Assembly (NCBI GenBank): GCA_024694565.1
Contig: JAILJR010000161.1
Location: 1 to 37,476 of the forward strand
Source: Butyrivibrio sp.
Lineage (GTDB): Bacteria; Bacillota; Clostridia; Lachnospirales; Lachnospiraceae
DNA: 37,476 bases
Direction of reading: 5' to 3'
Below the pieces are notes generated by a model that was not told the origin of the DNA, did not search any database, and saw only the letters and a program-made list of their open reading frames with translations. This document shows, piece after piece, positions 26,018 to 33,598 of the stretch. Numbering within the stretch: position 1 is the stretch's first letter; each line of letters begins with the position of its first letter. A program made the translations under genes and the position numbers.

Positions 26018-28197
26018 CAAAAGAGAAAAAGCTTAAACAACCGGTGCGGGGAAAAGTGGCAAAGGTACCTTTTATCATGCAGATGGAAGCTCTGGAGTGC
26101 GGAGCTGCATCCCTTGCCATGGTCCTTGCCTATTACGAAAAATGGATTCCACTGGAGCAGGTGAGACGTGACTGCGGAGTATCAAGGGACGGCTCAAATG
26201 CTCTTTACGTCATGCGCGCAGCCAGAAATTACGGCCTTGAAGCAACAGGCTACCGGTATGAGCCGGATTACCTGAGAGACAACGGAACTTTCCCGTGCAT
26301 TGCCCATTGGGAGTTTAATCACTTTGTGGTGGTTGACGGCTTTAAAAACGGAAAGGTGTATCTGAATGATCCGGCAAAAGGCACGGTGGTCATATCTTTT
26401 GAGGAGTTTGACGAGAAATTTACAGGTCTCTGCATTCTCTTTTCGCCATCAGATAAGTTCGAGCCGGGGGGAAAGCAGAAGTCCACTCTTGAGTTTGCAA
26501 AAAAGAGACTCGTGGGATGCGGTGTGGCTATAGCTTTTGTGGTATCCATGAACATTATTTCATCGCTCATAGGAGTTATCAATCCTGTGTTTTCCAGGAT
26601 TTTCATGGACAGGCTTTTGACCGGTAAGGACCCCGGCTGGCACATACCATTTATTATAGTCATGGCGGCATTTGGCTGTGTTCAGATCACCAGCCTGTTC
26701 ATAAGTACAATTTATTCAAAGCGAATTGAAGGGAAGATGTCGGTTTATGGGACAACTTCGTATATGTGGAAAGTTTTTAATCTGCCCATGGATTTCTTTT
26801 CCCAGAGATATACAGCAGACATTCTCTCAAGGAGATCCGGAAATGCCAGTATATCAAACTCACTGATCTACACTTTTGCACCTCTTGTACTTAATGCCTT
26901 TATGATGCTGTTCTATCTGTTTGTAATGCTTAAGAACAGCGTGCTCCTGACTATGATCGGGATTTCCTCCATAGTGGTCAATATGCTGATCTCCAGGATA
27001 ATTTCTGCCCATCGCGTCAATATATCAAGGATACAGATGCGGGATATGGGTAAACTTTCAAGCTGCACCACGGCTGGAATAGAGATGATCGAGACCATTA
27101 AATCAAGTGGAGCAGAGGATGGTTATTTCCAGAAATGGGCCGGATATCAGGCAAGTGTAAACACTCAGAAGGTGAAGTATGCAAAGCTTAACCAGTATCT
27201 TGGCAGCATTCCGGGAATAGTTTCGGCACTTACCAATACCATAATTCTTGCCATGGGAGTTTATCTGGTAATAAATGGCAGGTTCACCATAGGTATGATC
27301 ACGGCATTTCAGGGATTTTTAGCATCTTTTTCCGCCCCGGCAGCTACATTTATTTCAACAGGGCAGACCCTGCAGGAACTGCGCACAGACATGGAGAGGA
27401 TTGAGGATGTAATGCAGTATCCTGATGACGACAACGGTGCCAATAGATATTCAAATGGCGAGGGTGGTTATATAAAGCTCCGCGGCCGCGTGGAGATGAG
27501 GAACATAACCTTTGGATATTCGAGGCTGACAGATCCTTTGATAAAGGATTTTTCCCTAAAACTTGAACCGGGCAATCGGGTTGCTTTTGTGGGTGAGAGC
27601 GGATGCGGAAAGTCTACATTGTCAAAGCTCCTTTCCGGCCTTTACAGCCCATGGGAAGGGGAGATTTTATTTGACGGCATCCCAATGAAGGAAATTGACA
27701 GAAGCGTCTTTACCGGATCTGTGGCGGTAGTTGATCAGGATATAATCATGTTTGAGGATACAATTTCTTCCAATATAAAAATGTGGGATGAGTCTATTAA
27801 AGACTTTGAAGTGATCGCGTCGGCCAGAGATGCTCAGATCCATGATGACATAATGGCCAGAGAGGGTGGCTATGAGTACAGGATGACCGAGGGCGGAAAA
27901 GACTTCTCCGGCGGTCAGAGACAGAGAATGGAGATCGCCAGGGTCCTGGCACAGGATCCGACAATTGTGATACTTGACGAAGCAACCTCTGCTCTTGATG
28001 CCAGGACTGAATATGATGTGGTTAACGCTATTAAGGAAAGAGGAATCACCTGTATTGTTATAGCACACAGGCTCTCTACCATAAGGGACTGTGATGAGAT
28101 AATTGTGCTTAAGCACGGCGAAGTGGTAGACAGAGGAACCCACGAAGAACTTTATGCAAAAGACGGATACTATAAAGAGTTAGTTCAGAGCGAGTGA
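26014..28197 (+). CDS. C39-peptidase ABC exporter (NHLM/PCAT type)
   Basis: The 727-residue protein has an N-terminal C39 cysteine peptidase (about 15-150) with Gln23, Cys29 in ALECGAAS, His103 in FNHFVVVDGF and Asp119 in LNDPAKG, so the full catalytic set is present. An ABC membrane domain (about 165-450) and an ATPase domain follow, with Walker A GESGCGKST (near 527-535), signature FSGGQRQR (near 631) and Walker B VILDEATSALD. It cuts double-glycine leaders and exports the mature peptide. Likely substrates are the products at 21909 and 31790, both with LSD...GG leaders. It is the core of the exporter operon and forms a pair with the next ABC gene. Confidence 0.95.
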   Translation: MTKEKKLKQPVRGKVAKVPFIMQMEALECGAASLAMVLAYYEKWIPLEQVRRDCGVSRDGSNALYVMRAARNYGLEATGYRYEPDYLRDNGTFPCIAHWEFNHFVVVDGFKNGKVYLNDPAKGTVVISFEEFDEKFTGLCILFSPSDKFEPGGKQKSTLEFAKKRLVGCGVAIAFVVSMNIISSLIGVINPVFSRIFMDRLLTGKDPGWHIPFIIVMAAFGCVQITSLFISTIYSKRIEGKMSVYGTTSYMWKVFNLPMDFFSQRYTADILSRRSGNASISNSLIYTFAPLVLNAFMMLFYLFVMLKNSVLLTMIGISSIVVNMLISRIISAHRVNISRIQMRDMGKLSSCTTAGIEMIETIKSSGAEDGYFQKWAGYQASVNTQKVKYAKLNQYLGSIPGIVSALTNTIILAMGVYLVINGRFTIGMITAFQGFLASFSAPAATFISTGQTLQELRTDMERIEDVMQYPDDDNGANRYSNGEGGYIKLRGRVEMRNITFGYSRLTDPLIKDFSLKLEPGNRVAFVGESGCGKSTLSKLLSGLYSPWEGEILFDGIPMKEIDRSVFTGSVAVVDQDIIMFEDTISSNIKMWDESIKDFEVIASARDAQIHDDIMAREGGYEYRMTEGGKDFSGGQRQRMEIARVLAQDPTIVILDEATSALDARTEYDVVNAIKERGITCIVIAHRLSTIRDCDEIIVLKHGEVVDRGTHEELYAKDGYYKELVQSE

Positions 28198-28201
28198 AAC
28201 T

Positions 28202-30385
28202 ATGGGCTGGTTTGATAATCAGATTAGGCTTAGAAAACAGAATGATGAACGTAGCATTGACAATACTTTCAGGAAAATTGCCGGAGCTGTTACGGGTGAA
28301 ACCGCATCTTCAGCCTTTATGGATGAGAAGGAAAGGAACCAGAGTGCCATTGATGAGATTCTTACCTACTATCATGTCAGAAAGTGCGACATTCCGAAGA
28401 GGATAGTCAAGACCCAGGAAAAGCTTGAGTACGCCCTTCACTCCTCAGGGATAATGTACAGGAGGGTTGAGCTGACGCCGGGATGGCGAAAGGATGCCTA
28501 TGGTGCAATGCTTGGGCGCAGGAAAAAGGATAACAGCCTTGTGGCCCTTCTTCCGTATGGCTTTTCCCGCTATAGATTTTTTGATTATCTGACAGGCAAA
28601 TATGTCATTGTGGATGAAAAAAACGAGTCCCTGTTTATGGCGGAGGCTTTTGCTTTTTACAGGCCCTTTGCACTAAAAAAACTGGGGATCATTGATCTGG
28701 CAAAATATATTCTGAACGTTATAGACACCGCGGATTACATACTTATTGCATTGGCGACACTTGTAGTCACCTTGATCGGCATGTTGACACCCAGGATCAA
28801 TCTGTTTCTTTTCCGGGAAGTAACAGGCAGCGGAGACATATCGCTGCTTATTGTCACGGCGCTGTTTCTTTTGTGTACTTCCTGGGGAGCTCTCATGTTT
28901 GGGGCAGCAAAAAGCCTGATATCTGCAAGGATTGATACAAAGATGAGTATCTCGGTGGAAGCAGCCACCATGATGAGGATACTTTCCCTGCCGGCAGGAT
29001 TCTTTAAGGATTACAGTTCGGGAGAATTGTCATCCAGAGCATCCTACGTAAATTCACTCTGTTCAACACTTGTTACAGTGGTGCTTAGCACGGGGCTTAC
29101 ATCTGTTTTTTCCCTGGTCTATATCACACAGATATTTGAATATGCCCCCGGCCTTGTGGTTCCGGCGCTGTTGATCATATTGATAACGGTATCTTTTTCA
29201 GTTGTATCATCCCTTCTTCAGATGAAGCTTACGAAAAGGCAGATGCTTCTAAGTTCTCGGGAAAGTGGCATGAGTTATGCAGCTGTTTCCGGAATCCAGA
29301 AGATCAAACTGACCGGGGCTGAGAAAAGAGCCTTTTCAAGATGGGGAGATCTATATGCCGGGGAAGCTGCCCTAAGATATAATCCGCCAACGTTTTTGAA
29401 GATCAATTCAGTTTTAAGTTCTGCCATTTCTATTGTCGGGACCATTATCATGTACAACCAGGCAATAGTTACCGGGGTCTCCACAGCACAGTACATTGCC
29501 TTTAATACAGCATACGGAATGGTGTCAGGTGCTTTTATGTCTCTTTTTGGAATGGCACTTACAGCAGCAAATATAAGACCAATCCTTGAGATGGCAGAGC
29601 CGATACTGAAGGCGGAGCCTGAGATATCGGAGAGCAGGGAGACCCTTACCAGGATTTCGGGTGGAATAGAGCTTATCAACCTCACCTTTAAATATAAAGA
29701 GAATTCACCCATCATCATAGACGATCTTTCTCTTAAAATTAATCCGGGGCAGTACGTGGCAATAGTAGGAAAAACCGGGTGCGGAAAATCTACTCTTGTA
29801 AGGCTCCTTCTTGGGTTTGAGAAACCCACAAAGGGCAGTATTTTCTATGATGGAAAAGATATAGCTTCTATTGACCTTAAGTCCCTTAGAAAACACATTG
29901 GTGTGGTAACTCAAAACGGAAAGCTGTTTCAGGGGGATATCTTTTCAAATATAGTAATTGCAGCTCCGCATCTTACACTTGATGATGCCTGGGAAGCAGC
30001 CAGGATTGCCGGTATTGATGAGGACATCAGGCTGATGCCGATGGGGATGCATACACTTATATCTGAAGGAAGCGGTGGAATCTCCGGGGGTCAGAAGCAG
30101 AGGCTCATGATAGCCAGAGCAGTGGCACCAAAGCCTAAGCTCATCATATTTGATGAGGCTACATCTGCTTTGGACAATATTACACAGAAGAAGGTCTCTG
30201 AGGCGCTGGATGAGATGGATTGCACAAGAATAGTGATAGCTCACAGGCTGTCCACGATAAGGCAGTGTGACAGGATCCTGGTATTTGAGGGTGGCCACAT
30301 TGTGGAGGACGGAACCTTTGATGAACTGATAGAACAAAACGGATATTTTGCCAGTCTGGTTGAAAGACAGAGGGTGGATGCATAG
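28202..30385 (+). CDS. Second NHLM-type ABC transporter, no peptidase
   Basis: The 727-residue protein has an N-terminal cytoplasmic region of about 150 residues that is not a C39 peptidase, a membrane domain (about 165-450) and an ATPase domain with Walker A GKTGCGKST (near 522), signature ISGGQKQR (near 627) and FDEATSALD. This matches the second ABC protein of NHLM bacteriocin systems. It lies 4 nt after the C39 exporter gene and probably forms a heterodimer with it, or exports a co-substrate. The N-terminal domain is characteristic of the family but its function is unclear. Confidence 0.92.
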   Translation: MGWFDNQIRLRKQNDERSIDNTFRKIAGAVTGETASSAFMDEKERNQSAIDEILTYYHVRKCDIPKRIVKTQEKLEYALHSSGIMYRRVELTPGWRKDAYGAMLGRRKKDNSLVALLPYGFSRYRFFDYLTGKYVIVDEKNESLFMAEAFAFYRPFALKKLGIIDLAKYILNVIDTADYILIALATLVVTLIGMLTPRINLFLFREVTGSGDISLLIVTALFLLCTSWGALMFGAAKSLISARIDTKMSISVEAATMMRILSLPAGFFKDYSSGELSSRASYVNSLCSTLVTVVLSTGLTSVFSLVYITQIFEYAPGLVVPALLIILITVSFSVVSSLLQMKLTKRQMLLSSRESGMSYAAVSGIQKIKLTGAEKRAFSRWGDLYAGEAALRYNPPTFLKINSVLSSAISIVGTIIMYNQAIVTGVSTAQYIAFNTAYGMVSGAFMSLFGMALTAANIRPILEMAEPILKAEPEISESRETLTRISGGIELINLTFKYKENSPIIIDDLSLKINPGQYVAIVGKTGCGKSTLVRLLLGFEKPTKGSIFYDGKDIASIDLKSLRKHIGVVTQNGKLFQGDIFSNIVIAAPHLTLDDAWEAARIAGIDEDIRLMPMGMHTLISEGSGGISGGQKQRLMIARAVAPKPKLIIFDEATSALDNITQKKVSEALDEMDCTRIVIAHRLSTIRQCDRILVFEGGHIVEDGTFDELIEQNGYFASLVERQRVDA

Positions 30386-30395
30386 GAGGATTTAG

Positions 30396-30695
30396 ATGGA
30401 TTTGACATGGAATGTACAGGGAGAAGATCTCTTCGTTGGAGTCAGCGGAAAACTTGACACCATGAGCGCCATGGATCTTGATGAAAAATTCAATGATATG
30501 CCGGATGAGATCAGAAACATCTATTTTGATCTTGATGGCCTGCTTTACATTGCTTCCGCGGGGCTAAGGGTTTTGTTCTGGGCAAACGAATATACGGAAG
30601 ATAAGGGTGGGACAACCATTCTTAAAAATGTTGCACCGGATATACTGGAGATACTGAAAATAACCGGATTCAAGGACTTCATAAACATTGAATGA
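30396..30695 (+). CDS. STAS-domain anti-sigma-factor antagonist
   Basis: The 99-residue single-domain STAS protein has the strand pattern GEDLFVGVSGKLDT and the loop YIASAGLRVL, where the serine is the usual phosphorylation site. Unphosphorylated STAS proteins bind an anti-sigma kinase and release its target. A SpoIIE-type phosphatase (23292-25250), which could reactivate it, is encoded on the other side of the exporter genes. No anti-sigma kinase gene is in the window. AGGAGG precedes ATG 30396, and the gene follows the second ABC gene after 10 nt. Confidence 0.9.
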   Translation: MDLTWNVQGEDLFVGVSGKLDTMSAMDLDEKFNDMPDEIRNIYFDLDGLLYIASAGLRVLFWANEYTEDKGGTTILKNVAPDILEILKITGFKDFINIE

Positions 30696-30789
30696 AATGT
30701 ATGGATGAGAAAAAGAACTTGCCATTGAAGCAGAATTTATGATTATTGTGAAGACAACTATAGGCTGAAACAAGGTTAAGGTGGGAAAA

Positions 30790-31275
30790 ATGTCCGATTT
30801 ATTAGATATTAAACTGATCATTGATAAAGACTGTAAAAAGCTCAATGTGGTAATAACCAACAATGAGCGCAATGATGATGTGGAGGGAGTAATCTCAGCT
30901 ATCCAGGAATATGCCAACAAGAAAATTCCCATGATTCCGGCGTATTTCAAGGATAGTATGGTTATGTTGCCACAAAGGCAGATATGCAGGATATTCATAA
31001 TCAACAGAAGGGTAGTTGTGGAGACAGCTCAGCGAACCTATGAGGTGAAAAAAAACCTGAGAGAGCTGGAGGAGATGCTGGACAAAGACAGATTTGTCCG
31101 CATTTCCCAGTCTGAGATCCTGAACCTTCGCAAAGTTAAGAGCTTTGACTTTTCTGCAGCGGGAACAATAGGCGTTGAGCTTGAGAATGGCGAAAGTACC
31201 TGGGTTGCAAGAAGAAGGGTGCGGGATGTCAAACAGGCTCTGGCAAGAGGAGGTAATGATGAATATAAAGGATAA
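30790..31275 (+). CDS. LytTR DNA-binding regulator without receiver domain
   Basis: The 161-residue protein has an N-terminal stretch of about 50 residues typical of LytTR proteins that pair with DUF3021, then a LytTR domain (about 56-150) with YEVKKNLRELEEML, FVRISQSEILNL and VARRRVRDVKQAL. LytTR domains bind direct repeats about two helical turns apart, the arrangement seen at 21773/21794, 25415/25436 and 31684/31705. There is no receiver domain, so control probably comes from the membrane partner encoded next. ATG 30790 is preferred over GTG 30781, with AAGGTGGG upstream. The 94-nt gap before it shows no clear promoter. Confidence 0.9.
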   Translation: MSDLLDIKLIIDKDCKKLNVVITNNERNDDVEGVISAIQEYANKKIPMIPAYFKDSMVMLPQRQICRIFIINRRVVVETAQRTYEVKKNLRELEEMLDKDRFVRISQSEILNLRKVKSFDFSAAGTIGVELENGESTWVARRRVRDVKQALARGGNDEYKG

Positions 31276-31693
31276 ATGTATGTTCAGAATGTTACTTGGC
31301 TTTACACTGGGGTTATTGGCCGGAATAGTAATGTATGTACTGGTAATCCCTGACGGGACTGTAATAAATAAGCCCTTTCTGGTTTGTCACCTTCTTGGAT
31401 CAGGCATAGTGGGACTCGTAGGTTATGGTGGAGCTATTGTTTATGATATAGAGAACTGGTCGCTGGGAAGAGCTACTTTTACCCATTATTTAGTTTCCTT
31501 TATGACATTGTTTGTTATCAGCGAGCTGCTGGGGTGGTTTTCACATGACATTTTACTTGGTATGTTTATCTTTTTCACCGCAGTTTATGCGCTTATCTGG
31601 CTGACTGAGTATTATGTCTGGAGGTCGCAGGTCAGAAAAATGAACAAAGATCTTGAGATAATGCTAAAGAGTCACGATAAGGAAACCGAATAG
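31259..31693 (+). CDS. DUF3021 membrane partner of the LytTR regulator
   Basis: The 144-residue protein has four predicted membrane helices (about 8-28, 40-60, 75-97 and 102-125) and a charged C-terminal tail. It belongs to DUF3021. Pairs of receiver-less LytTR regulator and small membrane protein are known as LytTR regulatory systems in streptococci (HdrRM, BrsRM), where the membrane protein holds the regulator inactive. ATG 31259 (or 31256) follows GAGGAGG and overlaps the LytTR gene by 17 nt, so the two are tightly coupled. The 3' end contains half of the next direct-repeat promoter. Confidence 0.85.
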   Translation: MNIKDKCMFRMLLGFTLGLLAGIVMYVLVIPDGTVINKPFLVCHLLGSGIVGLVGYGGAIVYDIENWSLGRATFTHYLVSFMTLFVISELLGWFSHDILLGMFIFFTAVYALIWLTEYYVWRSQVRKMNKDLEIMLKSHDKETE

Positions 31694-31753
31694 ACACGGA
31701 AAACGACCGAATACACAAAGAACATTGAGGCCTTTTATCTTTGCTGATATTAT
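31684..31753 (+). promoter_or_regulatory. LytTR-type direct repeat and promoter of the second precursor
   Basis: AACCGAATAG (31684-31693) and GACCGAATAC (31705-31714) are 21 nt apart, with TATTAT at 31748-31753, 43 nt from the second copy. The first copy overlaps the stop codon of the DUF3021 gene. Geometry is identical to the 21773/21794 site. Confidence 0.75.
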
Positions 31754-31789
31754 TCATGCAAGGATGAAAGAAAAAAGGAGAGTAGGGCT

Positions 31790-32056
31790 GTGGCAGATAA
31801 TAAGAATGTTCAGCTGTCAGATGAGGTGTTGCTTGGTGCTACCGGTGGACTTGCAGTAACCGAAGAGAATAAGCCCGACTATGACGCGATCGGATCGGTG
31901 ATCATGCACCTGAGAGAAAAACAGTATCAGGTAAGGTTCGATGACGGTGCGGAACTGATCGCAACTTATCAGTCTGGCGGAGAGGTTTCAGATGGTACAA
32001 AGGTTGGTTTATACGCAGTTGCCGGTGGCTGGACAATGTATGTTTTGGGTAGCTGA
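31790..32056 (+). CDS. Double-glycine-leader precursor, 88 residues
   Basis: The product starts at GTG 31790 (AAGGAG about 9 nt upstream) and has a short leader LSDEVLLGATGG (residues 9-20), closely matching the leader of the zinc-ribbon precursor (both LSD..., GG, then Leu). The predicted mature part has 68 residues, no cysteine, many charged residues and a C-terminus rich in Gly and aromatic residues (YAVAGGWTMYVLGS). It looks like a small beta-rich folded domain rather than a helical class II bacteriocin. It is placed behind the LytTR-type repeat and ahead of a terminator, so it can be made in larger amount than the genes that follow. Function unknown. Confidence 0.75.
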   Translation: MADNKNVQLSDEVLLGATGGLAVTEENKPDYDAIGSVIMHLREKQYQVRFDDGAELIATYQSGGEVSDGTKVGLYAVAGGWTMYVLGS

Positions 32057-32071
32057 ATAAGAAAAAAGAAG

Positions 32072-32110
32072 GGCATCCTCTGCCGGAATAAAGCAGGGGG
32101 TGCTTTGTTG
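32072..32110 (+). terminator. Terminator/attenuator between precursor and phosphorelay genes
   Basis: GCATCCTCTGC pairs with GCAGGGGGTGC (two G-U pairs), with a loop of about 9 nt and then TTTGTTGTCTT. Because the phosphorelay genes continue in the same direction only about 40 nt later with no clear new promoter, read-through is likely and this site would set the ratio of precursor to signalling proteins. Confidence 0.65.
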
Positions 32111-32151
32111 TCTTATCGGAAGAAAAAGGTGGCAGAAAGGAGCCGGAACCT

Positions 32152-32979
32152 TTGAGGAAAAAGTTTAAGATCCTTGTTACAGGAAAAAACAGAAGAATTG
32201 CAATGGACATATGTAACCATCTTGCGGTTGATAGGGATTATTCGGTGATCAAATGTGCGGCAAAACCTGACGCTCTGTTGGAGCTTGTTCCCGTAGAGAG
32301 ACCCAGGGTAATAATCATATGTCTGGGAGATGAGAGAAAAGAGACAGTGCGAGCTTTCGATATCCTGAAGGAATGTGCAAAGCTGGGGGCTCTGACCATT
32401 ATCGTTGTGGCAAATCAGGAGGATAAATCTCTTTTTATAAAATACACAAATCTGGAGAAGATGATCTTTTTATCAAGACCGGTATCGTTATTTGCTCTGT
32501 ACGAAAAACTTGAAGAAGAGGAGCGCAGGTATACCAGAGACGATGATGATGACTATTCTATTCTTTCGGAGTATATAAATCCCAATTCAGACAGAGTGGC
32601 TCGAAGACATATTCTCGCAGTTGATGACAACGCTGAACAGCTTTTGCAGATAAAGGAGCACTTAAAGGAGTTCTATGAGGTGACACTTGTGGGATCAGGC
32701 AGGGATGCGCTTAAGTTCCTCAGGAGAAGAAAGGTGGACCTTATCTTACTGGATTATCTGATGCCTGAAATGGACGGGCCTGAAGTGATAAATGAAATAA
32801 GACAGGATCCGTCGCTGGCATCAATCCCGGTAATGTTCCTTACAGGAGTCAAAGAGAAAAGCAAGGTCATAAAAACTCTGGTGGATATTAAGCCTCAGGG
32901 CTATATTGTAAAACCCAGTAAAAAATCTGAACTTGTTGCAAAGATAATCGATGTATTTGAACAGGAGACAGAGGAATGA
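32152..32979 (+). CDS. Tandem-receiver response regulator
   Basis: The 275-residue protein has two receiver-like domains. The first (about 5-125) is degenerate: it lacks the acidic pair and phospho-acceptor Asp but keeps the fold pattern (ILVTGKN, IIICLGD, FLSRPVS). The second (about 152-270) is complete, with AVDDN, acceptor Asp201 in LLDYLMPEMDG, FLTG and YIVKPS. There is no DNA-binding output, so it works through protein contacts or passes phosphate on. TTG 32152 has AAAGGAG about 9 nt upstream. The stop overlaps the Hpt gene by 4 nt (ATGA). Confidence 0.85.
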   Translation: MRKKFKILVTGKNRRIAMDICNHLAVDRDYSVIKCAAKPDALLELVPVERPRVIIICLGDERKETVRAFDILKECAKLGALTIIVVANQEDKSLFIKYTNLEKMIFLSRPVSLFALYEKLEEEERRYTRDDDDDYSILSEYINPNSDRVARRHILAVDDNAEQLLQIKEHLKEFYEVTLVGSGRDALKFLRRRKVDLILLDYLMPEMDGPEVINEIRQDPSLASIPVMFLTGVKEKSKVIKTLVDIKPQGYIVKPSKKSELVAKIIDVFEQETEE

Positions 32980-33578
32980 GCATAGATCTTTCTTTTTTGG
33001 AAGAAAAGGGGATAGATACAAAGCTTGGAAAAGAATATACCGGCGGAACTGAAAAATATCTGTCAGCCTTAAAAAGATATTTTTCCAACTATGAAGACAA
33101 TAGGAAAAAAGCAGAGGATTGTTATGCAGGCGGGGATATAAAGAACTATATGGTTCAGGTACATGCACTTAAGAGTAACTCCAGAATGGTCGGCGCCATA
33201 AGTCTTTCAGAAGAATTTGAGGCCCTTGAAAAAGCGGCATCAGAGGGCGATATCTCATTTATTGCGGCCAACGGGGAAAAGACATTATCAAGGTACGGTG
33301 AGCTTGTGGAGTTATTAAGACCTATTGGTGAAGCCGAAATTGAGATGCCTGCTAACGAGATTACCGGCGGGGAAGCACTTCTTTTGTCAAAAGAACTGCT
33401 GGAGGCACTGGATGATTATGATGAAGAGAAATCAGCTGAACTTGCAAGAAAACTCTCGGGATATCCTTTCAGGCTTCGCCAGCGGGGGGAAATGAATCGT
33501 GCCATAAAGCTGATATCTGATTTTTGCTACGACGATGCTGCGGAAATAATAAAAGAGATCTCTGAGACTATTGAGTGA
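32976..33578 (+). CDS. Hpt phosphotransfer protein
   Basis: The 200-residue protein has an N-terminal Hpt four-helix bundle (about 20-115) with the phosphorylated histidine His63 in VHALKSNSRMVGA. The C-terminal part (about 125-200) is helical and resembles the accessory domain often found after Hpt in such operons. It should carry phosphate between the hybrid kinase's receiver and the tandem-receiver protein. It overlaps the preceding gene by 4 nt, and the kinase gene follows after 20 nt, so the three act together. Confidence 0.88.
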   Translation: MSIDLSFLEEKGIDTKLGKEYTGGTEKYLSALKRYFSNYEDNRKKAEDCYAGGDIKNYMVQVHALKSNSRMVGAISLSEEFEALEKAASEGDISFIAANGEKTLSRYGELVELLRPIGEAEIEMPANEITGGEALLLSKELLEALDDYDEEKSAELARKLSGYPFRLRQRGEMNRAIKLISDFCYDDAAEIIKEISETIE

Positions 33579-33598
33579 GAATTTGAGGGTTTTGGCGG

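Noticed and set aside
29275..29829. 184-codon minus-strand frame within the second ABC transporter gene
   Set aside because: It mirrors the codons of a well-supported ABC protein and has no recognisable features.
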